A DNA stretch of 64,000 nucleotides from M3007 sp044226205 (lineage in GTDB: Bacteria; Bacteroidota; Bacteroidia; Chitinophagales; Saprospiraceae), in NCBI GenBank assembly GCA_044226205.1, contig JBGAHL010000022.1, positions 24,169-88,168 on the forward strand, written 5' to 3'. Of the stretch, positions 51,699 through 61,600 are shown piece by piece. The position numbers were made by a program, and so were the translations under genes. How positions within the stretch are numbered: the stretch's first letter is position 1; every line of letters starts with the position of its first letter. The notes beneath the pieces were generated by a model. It worked only from the letters and a program-made list of their open reading frames with translations, ran no database searches and was not told the origin of the DNA.

Positions 51699-54600
51699 AT
51701 GAGAATGTTAAAAACTACGCTTAACTGTTGGAAAGCGGCATCCTTGCTGCCAGTTTTCCTTCTGGTGGGTATGGCCGCTTCAATTGGTCAGACTGTCACC
51801 ACATTTACCTCGGCTGTAGCCAGCCAGTCGATTCCCGACAATGGCTACAACGGTACCTTCGCTTCGATGGCCACCAAAACGGTGAACGTGAACACTGCTT
51901 CGCTTCCCGCCGGCCAAGCGATCAGCAACGTACGCGTTTTCGTTACGACGCTTTCGCACACCTGGACGGGTGACCTCGTCATGAAGGTGTCGCTCCCCGG
52001 CGCACAAGTCTTCGGTCTGCAAAGCCAGGCTGGTCTTGCTGAGCCCGCCGACGACGGTCTCTCCTGCTGCGGTTACAGCACCGACATCAGCAGCGCCACC
52101 ATCCAGTATGGTGACGGAGCTGCCAACTCTGCTGAAACTATGGGCAGCAGCGGCGTGACCCTCACGGGCACCAGCCAGTGGTCGCCCGCCAAAGGCGCCA
52201 TCGTATCGCCCTACACCACCTTCGCTTCCATGGTCACCGCTCTGGGTACGGCTTACGCCCCCTACAACGGCACCTGGACGATCGGTATTGGCGACTGCGC
52301 TGCCGGCGACGTTGGTTCTTTCAGCTCGGTAACGGTTGAAATCACCACGGTTGCTCCCCCGGTCCCCTGCGTTATGACCTGCCCGAACGACATCACGGTC
52401 AACCTCGACCCGGGTGCTTGCGGTGCTTATGTCAACTATGACGTTGAAACGACGGGTGATTGCTTCATCAGCAACCAAACCATCGGCTTCCAGGGCGAAT
52501 ACGCTCCGAGCGCAATCAGCTATTACCAGAACGGCAACGGTATCTTCACGAACCCGCCCACCCCGTTCACCAACAACGCTCCGGAACTGGTGTTCAACGC
52601 CGCCAACCCGCCCACCCAGTTCGTTATGCAGTCGGCTGACTTCTCGCAGCCCGGCCCGACCTACTACTACTTCTATGGTGTAGAATGGACGGTAGCAACG
52701 GAAACCGACATGTCTTTCGACTGGACCTACACCACCAACGACGGCGCCTTCTGGGATCGCTTCGTTGTACTGGTTGGTAGCGCCAACAACAACTTCTCGA
52801 ACAACAACTTCGGCAACCAGGTTGGTAACTGGACCACGTTGACCAACAACAACGGCGCCAACAACCAAAGCGGTTCCTACTCGGTTCACCTCCTCCCCGG
52901 CCAGCGCTTCGCTATGGCAGCCAACACGCAAGACGCTTTCGGCGGTCCTTGCACGATTACCATCTCCAACTTCACCGTTGGTTCGGTAATTCCGGCAGTA
53001 CCCGTGCTCGTAAGCGGTCTGGAAAGCGGTGAGTGGTTCCCGATCGGTACGACGACCAACTGCTTCGAAATCGACTTCCCGGCTAACGATCCGGTCAACA
53101 CCGATCAGTCCTGCTGCTTCGATGTTATCGTGAAAGAATATCCGAACCCGATCAACGCCCTGGTTTGCAACGACCTCGTGTACGTTTCGCTCGACGAAAA
53201 CTGCTCGCACGTGCTCGGCGCTGACGACGTACTCGAAGGTGGCCCGTACCACTGCTATGACGACTACATTGTTGAAGTAGACAAAACGGCTCCGTTTGGT
53301 AACGGTCCGTGGCTCCCGGCCGTATTCGGCCCGGCCGATATCGGCAAAACCTACCAGGTCCGTGTAACGGACGGTGACACCGGCAACAAGTGCTGGGGTA
53401 ACGTGAAAATCGAAGACAAACTTGCTCCGGTTCTCGACTGCCCGACCGTACTGCTGCCCTGCAACTTCCCGAGCTTCGCTCCGGAATACAGCCAGTCCGC
53501 TACCCTGACGCTCAAATTTGCTGCTTCCGACGTTTCGCAGACCATCGCTCCTGGCGATAGCTACACGTTCAATATCAACGTTCCGGTTAACGCTACCGTT
53601 AACGACGTTGACTTCCGCACGAAGATCAACAACGCACTCTACTGGAATGCCAAAGTTGACATCAACAGCCCGGCTGCTACCTCCAGCGTTCCGTGGGACG
53701 GCCTCGGCGGTTGCAACCTCACTGGCCCGATCTTCACGCGTTTTGACGATGAAGGTATCCAGTCCGCTCTTTGCGTTGACATCTACGCTGACCTCAACCT
53801 GAACATCATGCCGTTGTTTGGTTTCGACCAACTCAACGTGTTCGACGGCGAAAACGCTCAAGGCGTATGGCCGGTAACGATCAGCAACGTAGACTACTTC
53901 GGCTTCGGTCAATCCATCACGGTTGACATCGCTGAACTGTACATCAACATGACCGGCTCCTTCACTGCCGGCTTCCCGAATGGCTTGACCTACAACGTTG
54001 ACGTATTCTCTGGCAACAACGCCAATACCTACACGGTGCCCGCTGGCGCTGGTATTCCGCAACTCGACAACTGCTCCGACGTAACGCTGACCTACATCGA
54101 TACGCAAGTTTCGCAAAACTGCGCTTCGGGTCTGACCGCTACGATCAACCGTAAATGGACGGCAAAAGACGGCTACGGCAACACCTCGACCTGCCTGCAG
54201 ACGATCAACCTGCTCCGCCCGACGCTCATCGACGTTGTGCTTCCTTCCGACTATGATGATATCGACGCTCCTGCTTTCCACTGCACCGACAATGCTTACC
54301 CGACTCCTGACTGGATCGAAGGCACCGGCGCACAAGGATGGCCGCACGTATTCGGTCAGCCCTCCGGCTGCTCGATCAACTGGACGTACGAAGACATCGT
54401 GCTCGACGTATGCGACGGTACCTACAAAATCCGCCGCCGCTGGACGATCATCGACTGGTGCATTGGCGATGGTTTCGAATACAACCAGATCATCAAAGTA
54501 CTTGACAACCAGGGCCCGGTCTTCGACTGCCCGGCCAACATTACGATCTCGACCGATCCGTTCGTATGCTGCGGTTCGACGAACCTGCCCGACGTGATCA

Positions 54601-57600
54601 TCACGGACAACTGCTCGCGGATTGACAACATCAGCGGCATGATCATCACCTTCGATCCGCAGACCAACGAACAAACTGGTATGTACCAGATCGGTGGCGA
54701 ACTGCAGGACTTCCCGGCTAACAACTACTGGGATCTGGATACGCTCGGCAACTATGGCTGGACGCCGTGCTTGCCGCTGGGTACGCACACGGTCATCTAC
54801 ATGGCCGAAGACAACTGCGGTAACACTTCTTCCTGCTCCTTCCGCGTAACGGTACGTGACTACACGCCGCCGCAAGTGGCTTGCCAGGAATTCACGACGG
54901 TAGCCATCAACGTTGACGATCCGTTCGACTGCTACGGCCCCGCCGGCCCGAACGGTCAACCGGCTGCACTGGACGCATGCTCCGGCGCTGGTGTGACGTG
55001 GGTAAAAGCTTCCTCGTTTGACAGCGGTTCGTTCGACAACTGCGGTAACATCAAGTTGACGATCCAGCGTATGGGTCCGGACTACAGCGATTGCATCCAG
55101 GGTCTGAACTCGACGAACGGCCACCCGAACTGCGCTGACTTCTTCCCGGATTTCCCGAGCGAATTCGAACGCGCAACTGCAGAAGGTGACTCGATCAAGT
55201 TCTACTGCTGCGAAGTTGGTACGACGCAGACGGTGATCCTGACCGCTTACCAGTTGGATGCCCTTGGCAACTTCGTTGTCGGCCCCGACGGCACGCCGGT
55301 ATCGAACCAGTGCATGATCCAGGTTGAAGTACAAGACAAGATCAAACCGGTGTGCACGCCTCCGGCCAACACGACGGTATCCTGCGAAAACTTTGACCCG
55401 AGCCTCTGGGCTTACGGCAAAGCTACGCCCTACGACAACTGCTGCCTTGACACTTCGAAAGTATATCAGGGCCAGTGCGGTCTGACGCACAGCGCCAGCT
55501 ACACGCTGTTCGACACGGTGTGCAACCGCGGTACGATCACGCGTACGTTCCGCGCCTTCGACTGCCACGGCTTCTCGAGCCAGTGCACGCAGCGCGTGTT
55601 CGTGAACTACGAGCAGGACTACTTCGTGAAATTCCCGAACGACGTGATCGTCACGGTCTGCGACGGTACGGGTAACTACGGCGAGCCGACCTTCTTCGGC
55701 GAAGACTGCGAACTGTTGGGTGTATCGTTCGAAGACGAAGTGTTCACGGTAGTACCGGACGCATGCTTCAAAATCGAACGCACGTGGACGATCATCAACT
55801 GGTGCACGTACAACACGAACCTTCCGTGCGTGTATGTACCGAACCCGAACCCGAACCCGATCACGAACAGCACGCAGAACCTGCCCGGCCCGATCATCTC
55901 GGCGCCTGGTACGCCGGCTCCGTGGGCTCCGACTAACGTGAAAGTGAACCCGAGCGACGCACAGACGACGAACTACTCGGTGTTCTACACGGGTGGTACG
56001 TACAACGGCACGACGATCCCGGCCATCGGCAACAACAACTGCTTCGTGTACAAGCAGATCATCAAAGTGATCGACACACAAGCACCGACGGCGAACTGCC
56101 CGGCCAGCCCGGTTGAATTCTGCGACCTGACGGTGAACAACCCGCAGTTGTGGAACGAGATGTACTGGTGGGACGGTGTGATCGGCCAGCACGACCTGTG
56201 CGAAGGTCCGACCGACCTGAACGTGACGGCAACCGACGCATGCTCGGGCGCCAACATCAACATCGAATACCTGTTGTTCCTTGACCTGGACGGCGACGGT
56301 ATCATGGAAACGGTTGTTTCCTCGACCAACCTGCCTGGCATCAACAACGTACAATACGGCAACGCTTCGAACCCGAACTTCTCGGGCGGCACGCCGCGCG
56401 CATTTGACGAGCGTCCGGTTCCGACGAACCAGAAGTACCGCTTCGCGATCGACCGCGTGAAATCGGGCAACAACCTGACGGCTTATGTCCGCTGGGATAC
56501 GCAATCTGCACAAGCCAACTCGACGAACACGTCGGTTGACGGTGTGGTACCGGAACTGCCCTACGGCACGCACAAGATCAAGTGGATCCTCTCGGATGGT
56601 TGCGGCAACCAGACGGTATGCGAATACACGTTCGTGGTGAAAGACTGCAAAGCGCCGACGGTGGTATGCTTCAACGGTCTGAGTGTGAACATCATGCCGA
56701 CGGGTATGGTCACGTTGTGGGCCACGGACTTCCTGCAATACGCAGAAGACAACTGCACGCCTCCGACGCCGTACACGCCTGGCAACCAGTTGAAATACGC
56801 GATCCGCAAGTCGGGTCAGGGCACGGGCTTCCCGGTTGACGCCTTCGGCCAGCCGATCACGAATGTGACGTTCACCTGCGACGAAGTGGGCACGCAACCG
56901 GTAGAGTTGTGGGCACAGGATGCCGCCGGCAACGCCGCTTACTGCGAAACGTATGTGATCATCCAGGATCCGTTCAACAACTGCGGTGGCCAGCCGATCT
57001 CGGTGGCCGGACAATTGAAGACGGAACCGCTGTCGGGTGATCAGGGCATTGAGGATGCGAACGTGGAACTGGCTGGCAACCCGCCGAACGGTCTGCCCGC
57101 GATCAACGCCCTCGGTATCTCCGACAACGCCGGTCTGTACCTGTTCTCGAACTACCTGCCGCTGTCGACGGACTACACGGTGACGCCGGTGAAAGACGAC
57201 AACCCGATGAACGGTGTATCGACGTTCGACCTGGTACTGATGTCCAAGCACATCCTGGGTATCGATCCGCTGAACTCGCCGTACAAGATCATCGCTGCTG
57301 ACGTCAACAAATCGAACTCGGTGACGACGTTCGACATCGTTGAACTCCGCAAGTTGATCCTGGGTATCTACACGGAACTGCCGAACAACACCTCCTGGCG
57401 CTTCATCGACAAAGGCTTCCAGTTCGCCAACCCGAGCAATCCGTTCGAGAGTGTGCCGTTCGCTGAAAACATCAGTCTGGGCAACGCACAGGCCAGCCAG
57501 ATGGACGACGACTTCACGGGCATCAAGATTGGTGACCTGAACGGTTCGGTGATCGCTAACGCCAACCAGCAAGCCGAAGACCGCACGGCCGGCACGCTGC

Positions 57601-58217
57601 TCCTCGACGTTGAAGACCGCGAGGTGAAAGCAGGCGAAGTATTCGACGTAACATTCCGCACGGCTGAGCAAGTACAGGGCTTCCAGTTCACAATGAACCT
57701 CAACGGCCTGACGGTCGAAGACATCGTGAAGAGCGACAAGGTTGGCGCCGACAACTTCGGTGTGTTCCAGGATGCCTTGACGACCTCGATCGACGGTGCT
57801 GGTGAGTTCACGGTTAAATTCCGCGCAGAGAAAGCCGGCAAGTTGAGCGAAATGCTGCAACTGTCGAGCCGCATTACGCGCGCCGAAGCATACAACCAAA
57901 ACGGTCAGAGCCTGGATGTCGCCCTGCGCTTCAACGGCCAGACGATCGCCGGTGTTGGCTTCGAACTGTACCAGAACCAGCCGAACCCGTGGGTAGGCCG
58001 CACGCAAGTGGGCTTCCACCTGCCGGTTGCTGCCACGGCAACGCTGACGGTGTACGACGAAACGGGCCGCGTACTGTTTACGCAGAAAGGCGACTTCGCG
58101 AAAGGCTACAACGCCATCTCGCTGGATCGCGCTATGCTGAACACGACGGGCGTGCTGTACTACAAACTGGAAACGGCTACGGACAGCGCTACGAAGAAGA
58201 TGATTCAGACGAAGTAA
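51699..58217 (+). CDS. Giant secreted protein: P-domain, HYR-type repeats, dockerin-like module, T9SS type A signal
   Basis: The product is about 2,172 residues from ATG 51699 (51705 also possible). It has a signal peptide (cleavage near ASIGQ), then a proprotein-convertase P-domain (about 35-210; VRVFVTTLSHTWTGDLVMKVSLPG). More than 1,500 residues of Cys-rich HYR/Ig-like modules follow (CPNDITVNLDPGACGAYVNY, CPANITISTDPFVCCG, DNCGNTSSC), then the dockerin-like module (NGVSTFDLVLMSKHILG, ADVNKSNSVTTFDIVELRKLILG), a cohesin-like segment (EVKAGEVFDVTFRT) and a type A T9SS signal (FELYQNQPNPW to KKMIQTK). Codon use is extremely biased, with no TTA, CTA or TCA over most of the gene. It is likely one of the cell's major surface proteins. 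Confidence 0.88.
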   Translation: MRMLKTTLNCWKAASLLPVFLLVGMAASIGQTVTTFTSAVASQSIPDNGYNGTFASMATKTVNVNTASLPAGQAISNVRVFVTTLSHTWTGDLVMKVSLPGAQVFGLQSQAGLAEPADDGLSCCGYSTDISSATIQYGDGAANSAETMGSSGVTLTGTSQWSPAKGAIVSPYTTFASMVTALGTAYAPYNGTWTIGIGDCAAGDVGSFSSVTVEITTVAPPVPCVMTCPNDITVNLDPGACGAYVNYDVETTGDCFISNQTIGFQGEYAPSAISYYQNGNGIFTNPPTPFTNNAPELVFNAANPPTQFVMQSADFSQPGPTYYYFYGVEWTVATETDMSFDWTYTTNDGAFWDRFVVLVGSANNNFSNNNFGNQVGNWTTLTNNNGANNQSGSYSVHLLPGQRFAMAANTQDAFGGPCTITISNFTVGSVIPAVPVLVSGLESGEWFPIGTTTNCFEIDFPANDPVNTDQSCCFDVIVKEYPNPINALVCNDLVYVSLDENCSHVLGADDVLEGGPYHCYDDYIVEVDKTAPFGNGPWLPAVFGPADIGKTYQVRVTDGDTGNKCWGNVKIEDKLAPVLDCPTVLLPCNFPSFAPEYSQSATLTLKFAASDVSQTIAPGDSYTFNINVPVNATVNDVDFRTKINNALYWNAKVDINSPAATSSVPWDGLGGCNLTGPIFTRFDDEGIQSALCVDIYADLNLNIMPLFGFDQLNVFDGENAQGVWPVTISNVDYFGFGQSITVDIAELYINMTGSFTAGFPNGLTYNVDVFSGNNANTYTVPAGAGIPQLDNCSDVTLTYIDTQVSQNCASGLTATINRKWTAKDGYGNTSTCLQTINLLRPTLIDVVLPSDYDDIDAPAFHCTDNAYPTPDWIEGTGAQGWPHVFGQPSGCSINWTYEDIVLDVCDGTYKIRRRWTIIDWCIGDGFEYNQIIKVLDNQGPVFDCPANITISTDPFVCCGSTNLPDVIITDNCSRIDNISGMIITFDPQTNEQTGMYQIGGELQDFPANNYWDLDTLGNYGWTPCLPLGTHTVIYMAEDNCGNTSSCSFRVTVRDYTPPQVACQEFTTVAINVDDPFDCYGPAGPNGQPAALDACSGAGVTWVKASSFDSGSFDNCGNIKLTIQRMGPDYSDCIQGLNSTNGHPNCADFFPDFPSEFERATAEGDSIKFYCCEVGTTQTVILTAYQLDALGNFVVGPDGTPVSNQCMIQVEVQDKIKPVCTPPANTTVSCENFDPSLWAYGKATPYDNCCLDTSKVYQGQCGLTHSASYTLFDTVCNRGTITRTFRAFDCHGFSSQCTQRVFVNYEQDYFVKFPNDVIVTVCDGTGNYGEPTFFGEDCELLGVSFEDEVFTVVPDACFKIERTWTIINWCTYNTNLPCVYVPNPNPNPITNSTQNLPGPIISAPGTPAPWAPTNVKVNPSDAQTTNYSVFYTGGTYNGTTIPAIGNNNCFVYKQIIKVIDTQAPTANCPASPVEFCDLTVNNPQLWNEMYWWDGVIGQHDLCEGPTDLNVTATDACSGANINIEYLLFLDLDGDGIMETVVSSTNLPGINNVQYGNASNPNFSGGTPRAFDERPVPTNQKYRFAIDRVKSGNNLTAYVRWDTQSAQANSTNTSVDGVVPELPYGTHKIKWILSDGCGNQTVCEYTFVVKDCKAPTVVCFNGLSVNIMPTGMVTLWATDFLQYAEDNCTPPTPYTPGNQLKYAIRKSGQGTGFPVDAFGQPITNVTFTCDEVGTQPVELWAQDAAGNAAYCETYVIIQDPFNNCGGQPISVAGQLKTEPLSGDQGIEDANVELAGNPPNGLPAINALGISDNAGLYLFSNYLPLSTDYTVTPVKDDNPMNGVSTFDLVLMSKHILGIDPLNSPYKIIAADVNKSNSVTTFDIVELRKLILGIYTELPNNTSWRFIDKGFQFANPSNPFESVPFAENISLGNAQASQMDDDFTGIKIGDLNGSVIANANQQAEDRTAGTLLLDVEDREVKAGEVFDVTFRTAEQVQGFQFTMNLNGLTVEDIVKSDKVGADNFGVFQDALTTSIDGAGEFTVKFRAEKAGKLSEMLQLSSRITRAEAYNQNGQSLDVALRFNGQTIAGVGFELYQNQPNPWVGRTQVGFHLPVAATATLTVYDETGRVLFTQKGDFAKGYNAISLDRAMLNTTGVLYYKLETATDSATKKMIQTK

Positions 58218-58238
58218 TCGTAGATATTATAATGTTTA

Positions 58239-58281
58239 ATGCCCCTGTCGTAGTATTGATTCTACGGCAGGGGCATTTTTC
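58239..58281 (+). terminator. Strong intrinsic terminator
   Basis: A perfect 15-bp stem ATGCCCCTGTCGTAG/CTACGGCAGGGGCAT is followed by TTTTT, 21 bp after the giant gene's stop. Confidence 0.92.
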
Positions 58282-58424
58282 TAAAATTGTTTTAACTATT
58301 TACCTCGCATTGGCCAGTGCCTGTGCCTGGCTGGTTAATTGATATTTTTTGTTAAATTCATTACAAATAAAAAACTGGGGAAAATCAGGGAGGGCAATCA
58401 GAAGCAAATCAAAAAAATCTGCTA

Positions 58425-58432
58425 TAAATTTG
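58425..58432 (+). promoter_or_regulatory. -7 box upstream of the third giant gene
   Basis: A perfect TAAATTTG implies a 5' leader of about 215 nt before ATG 58656. Confidence 0.5.
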
Positions 58433-58529
58433 CTCGTTCATTTAATCCATAATCGTCCTATTAAGTTAGTCTCACGGTTAAGTAATTTCTGGGCTCTCTC
58501 CTGTCTAGGCTTTTCTTTTCCCTACGTTC

Positions 58530-58621
58530 CATACCGGTTTTAAAACGGTTTCTCCAAGAGGAGGAACCCTTCGCGTTGTGTCGCGAATTCTGACTTCCTC
58601 GTATCAAATTCGTTTGATACG
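58530..58621 (+). other. Structured 5' leader with UUCG-capped hairpin
   Basis: Three local stems occur in series: ACCGGTTTTAAAACGGT (58530-58546), TTCGCG/CGCGAA (about 58570-58587) and a perfect 9-bp stem CGTATCAAA-TTCG-TTTGATACG (58600-58621). The last has a stable UUCG loop. It may stabilise or regulate the long mRNA. Confidence 0.5.
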
Positions 58622-58655
58622 GGGCCGTTCTCGTTTAATACTTAATTATAATTTC

Positions 58656-61600
58656 ATGAAAAGTCTTTTACCCTACCTTCTGCAAAGGGGAAGTAAATTT
58701 ACATTTACGTTGTCTCGCCCTTTGTTCAAAGCTATTCTGTTGGCTCTTTGTTTCGGGGTCAGCGCGCCGGGTTGGGCACAGTCCTGGATGTCGTCCATGC
58801 AGAACAACCCCAATCCCAACTTTTTTGAAATTCAACAGGCATTTTATCAGTATTGGCAAGACCGGCCCATTCAGAAAGGGAAAGGTTACAAACCTTTCAA
58901 GCGCTGGGAATGGTACTGGCAAAAACGTGTCAACCCGGACGGTACTTTCCCGGACCCGGCTCAAATCGTTGCGGGTATTGATGAATACAACCAACTGGCA
59001 AACAATACGGCTAATCGCAGTGTGATGATGCCAACGTGGACATCACTGGGCCCCAGTTCAACTAATGGGGGGTATGCCGGCCTGGGTCGCATTCAATCTA
59101 TCGCGTTCGACCCGAACAACAGCAATATCATCTGGGTTGGCTCGCCAGGTGGCGGTTTATGGAAAACGACCGACGGGGGTACATCCTGGACCGCGATGGG
59201 CGATCAGCTGACCATACTTGGCGTTTCGGGTATTGTAATTACGCCATCCAACCCCAATATCATGTATCTCGCCACGGGCTCCGGCGACAGTTACGAAACA
59301 CGATCGATCGGTGTTTTAAAATCAACCGATGGCGGGGTGACCTGGAATGCAACCGGCCTGGTTTTTTCGCAGAGCTCGTACACCGTAATTCGCAAGTTGT
59401 TGATGGACCCCAATGATGAGAACCATTTGATTGCAGCAACGAGCAATGGCCTTCGCCGAACAACCGACGGCGGCACCACCTGGAGCAATGTGCAATCAGG
59501 CGACTTTTTCGATGTGGAAGCACAGCCCGGGGCCGCTTCAAATAATTTTTATGCCAGCACTGCTTCTCAGATTTACCGTTCAACCAACAATGGTTCGACA
59601 TGGACGTCTGTACAAACGATTTCAGGTTCCGGCCGTATCGCACTGGGCATTTCGAATGCAGATAATACGGTAGTTGTAGCACTTTGCAGCGATGCAAGCA
59701 GCTCGGGCTTTTTGGGGCTGTATCGCTCGACAAACAGCGGCGCATCGTACACCTTGCAATCCAGCACACCCAATTTGCTGGGATATGAAGCGGATGGTTC
59801 GGACAGTGGCGGGCAAGGCTGGTATGATTTGGTTGTTACGCTTGATCCTGCCAATGCCAGCATCGTGTTTGTCGGCGGTGTAACCAACTGGAAATCAACG
59901 GATGGCGGCGTCAACTGGACGCATATTACCCACTGGTACAACCTTCCGCCCTACGCAGAAGTGCATGCCGATGTGCACGCATATGAATGGCAAAACAATA
60001 CAACGCTTTTCATGGGTAACGACGGCGGTGTCTACAAGACGACCAATGGCGGCACTGCCTGGACGGATAAAACTGCCAATATGGTAATCAGCCAGATGTA
60101 CCGCATTGGCGTATCGCAGACGACTAACGCGGTAATTGCCGGTTTGCAGGATAACGGTACCAAACTGAGAAGCGCAGCCGGCGTCTGGAGTGATGAACTT
60201 GGTGGCGACGGGATGGAATGTGCCATCGACTACACCAACGCCAATATTATGTATGGCGAAATCCAGAACGGCGAATTGAATCGGAGCACGAACGGGGGCG
60301 CCAACTGGACCAGTATCGCTCCCGCGGGGCTTGGTGGTACAGGCGCCTGGATTACCCCGCATGCCTTGTCGCCCACCAACCACAATACTATCTATGTAGG
60401 ATATCAGGACGTGTATAAAAGCACGAACAATGGTACTAACTGGACGCAGATTTCCACGAACCTGGCTTCTCCGGACAATCTCGAACACGTTGCAGAGGCG
60501 CCTTCCAACGTTAACACCATTTACGCTGCCAAGTCCAACGCCCTTTATCGAACAACCAATGGGGGCACTTCATGGAGTACCATGACACTGCCTGCCGGTG
60601 CGGGTTCGCTGACTTATCTGATCGTGCATCCTACGGATGCCAATACGATTTATGTTACCATGTCCAATTACTCCGCCGGCCAGAAAGTCTTCAAGTCGAC
60701 CAATGGCGGTAGTACCTGGACCAATATTTCCGGTAGTTTGCCCAACCTGCCGGCCAATTGCATTACCTACCAACTTGGTACTGCTGATGGCCTTTATGTC
60801 GGTATGGATGTCGGCGTTTATTACCGCGACAACTCATCGAGTGACTGGACCGTTTTCGGTATGGGGCTTCCCAACGTTGTAATCGATGAACTCGAAATCA
60901 AGACAAACACCAGGAAACTCCGTGCTGCGACTTTCGGCCGCGGCTTGTGGGAGGTCGATGTCCCCTGCACGGCGCCTACGGTCAATGCTCCGACAGTGAC
61001 GCAGCCAACCTGTGCTGTGCCGACAGGAACGATCGTTGTTAATGCCACAGGCAGCGGCACACTGGAATACAGTGTTAATAATGGTACAACCTGGCAGGCT
61101 TCCAGTACTTTTTCGGGCCTTGCTGCCGGTAACTACACCATTGCAGTCCGTTTACAGAACGACCCGACCTGTATAGGTTACTATGCCTCCAATCCGGTCG
61201 TACTTGTGGCCGCTACATTCCCCACTGTCAATGCGCCTACGGTGACACAACCGACCTGTGCCGTGCCGACGGGTACTATTGTCGTTAATGCCACGGGCAG
61301 CGGTGCGCTGGAATACAGTGTGAACAATGGCTCGACCTGGCAGGCTTCCAGCACTTTTTCGGGTCTTGCGCCGGGTAACTACAATATTGCGGTTCGCCGT
61401 CAGGCCGACCCGACCTGTGTCAGCACCTATGCTTCAAACCCGGTAGTACTCAATGCCGCCACTTATCCCACGGTAAACGCGCCGACGGTAACACAGCCGA
61501 CTTGCGCTGTGCCGACTGGCACCATCGTCGTAAATGCTACGGGCAGCGGTACGCTGGAATACAGCGTAAATAATGGCTCGACCTGGCAGGCTTCCAGCAC

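Noticed and set aside
51780..58019. 2,079-residue open frame on the minus strand
   Set aside because: It is in exact codon register with the giant secreted-protein gene and arises from its codon bias; the translation is Arg/Val-rich without domains.
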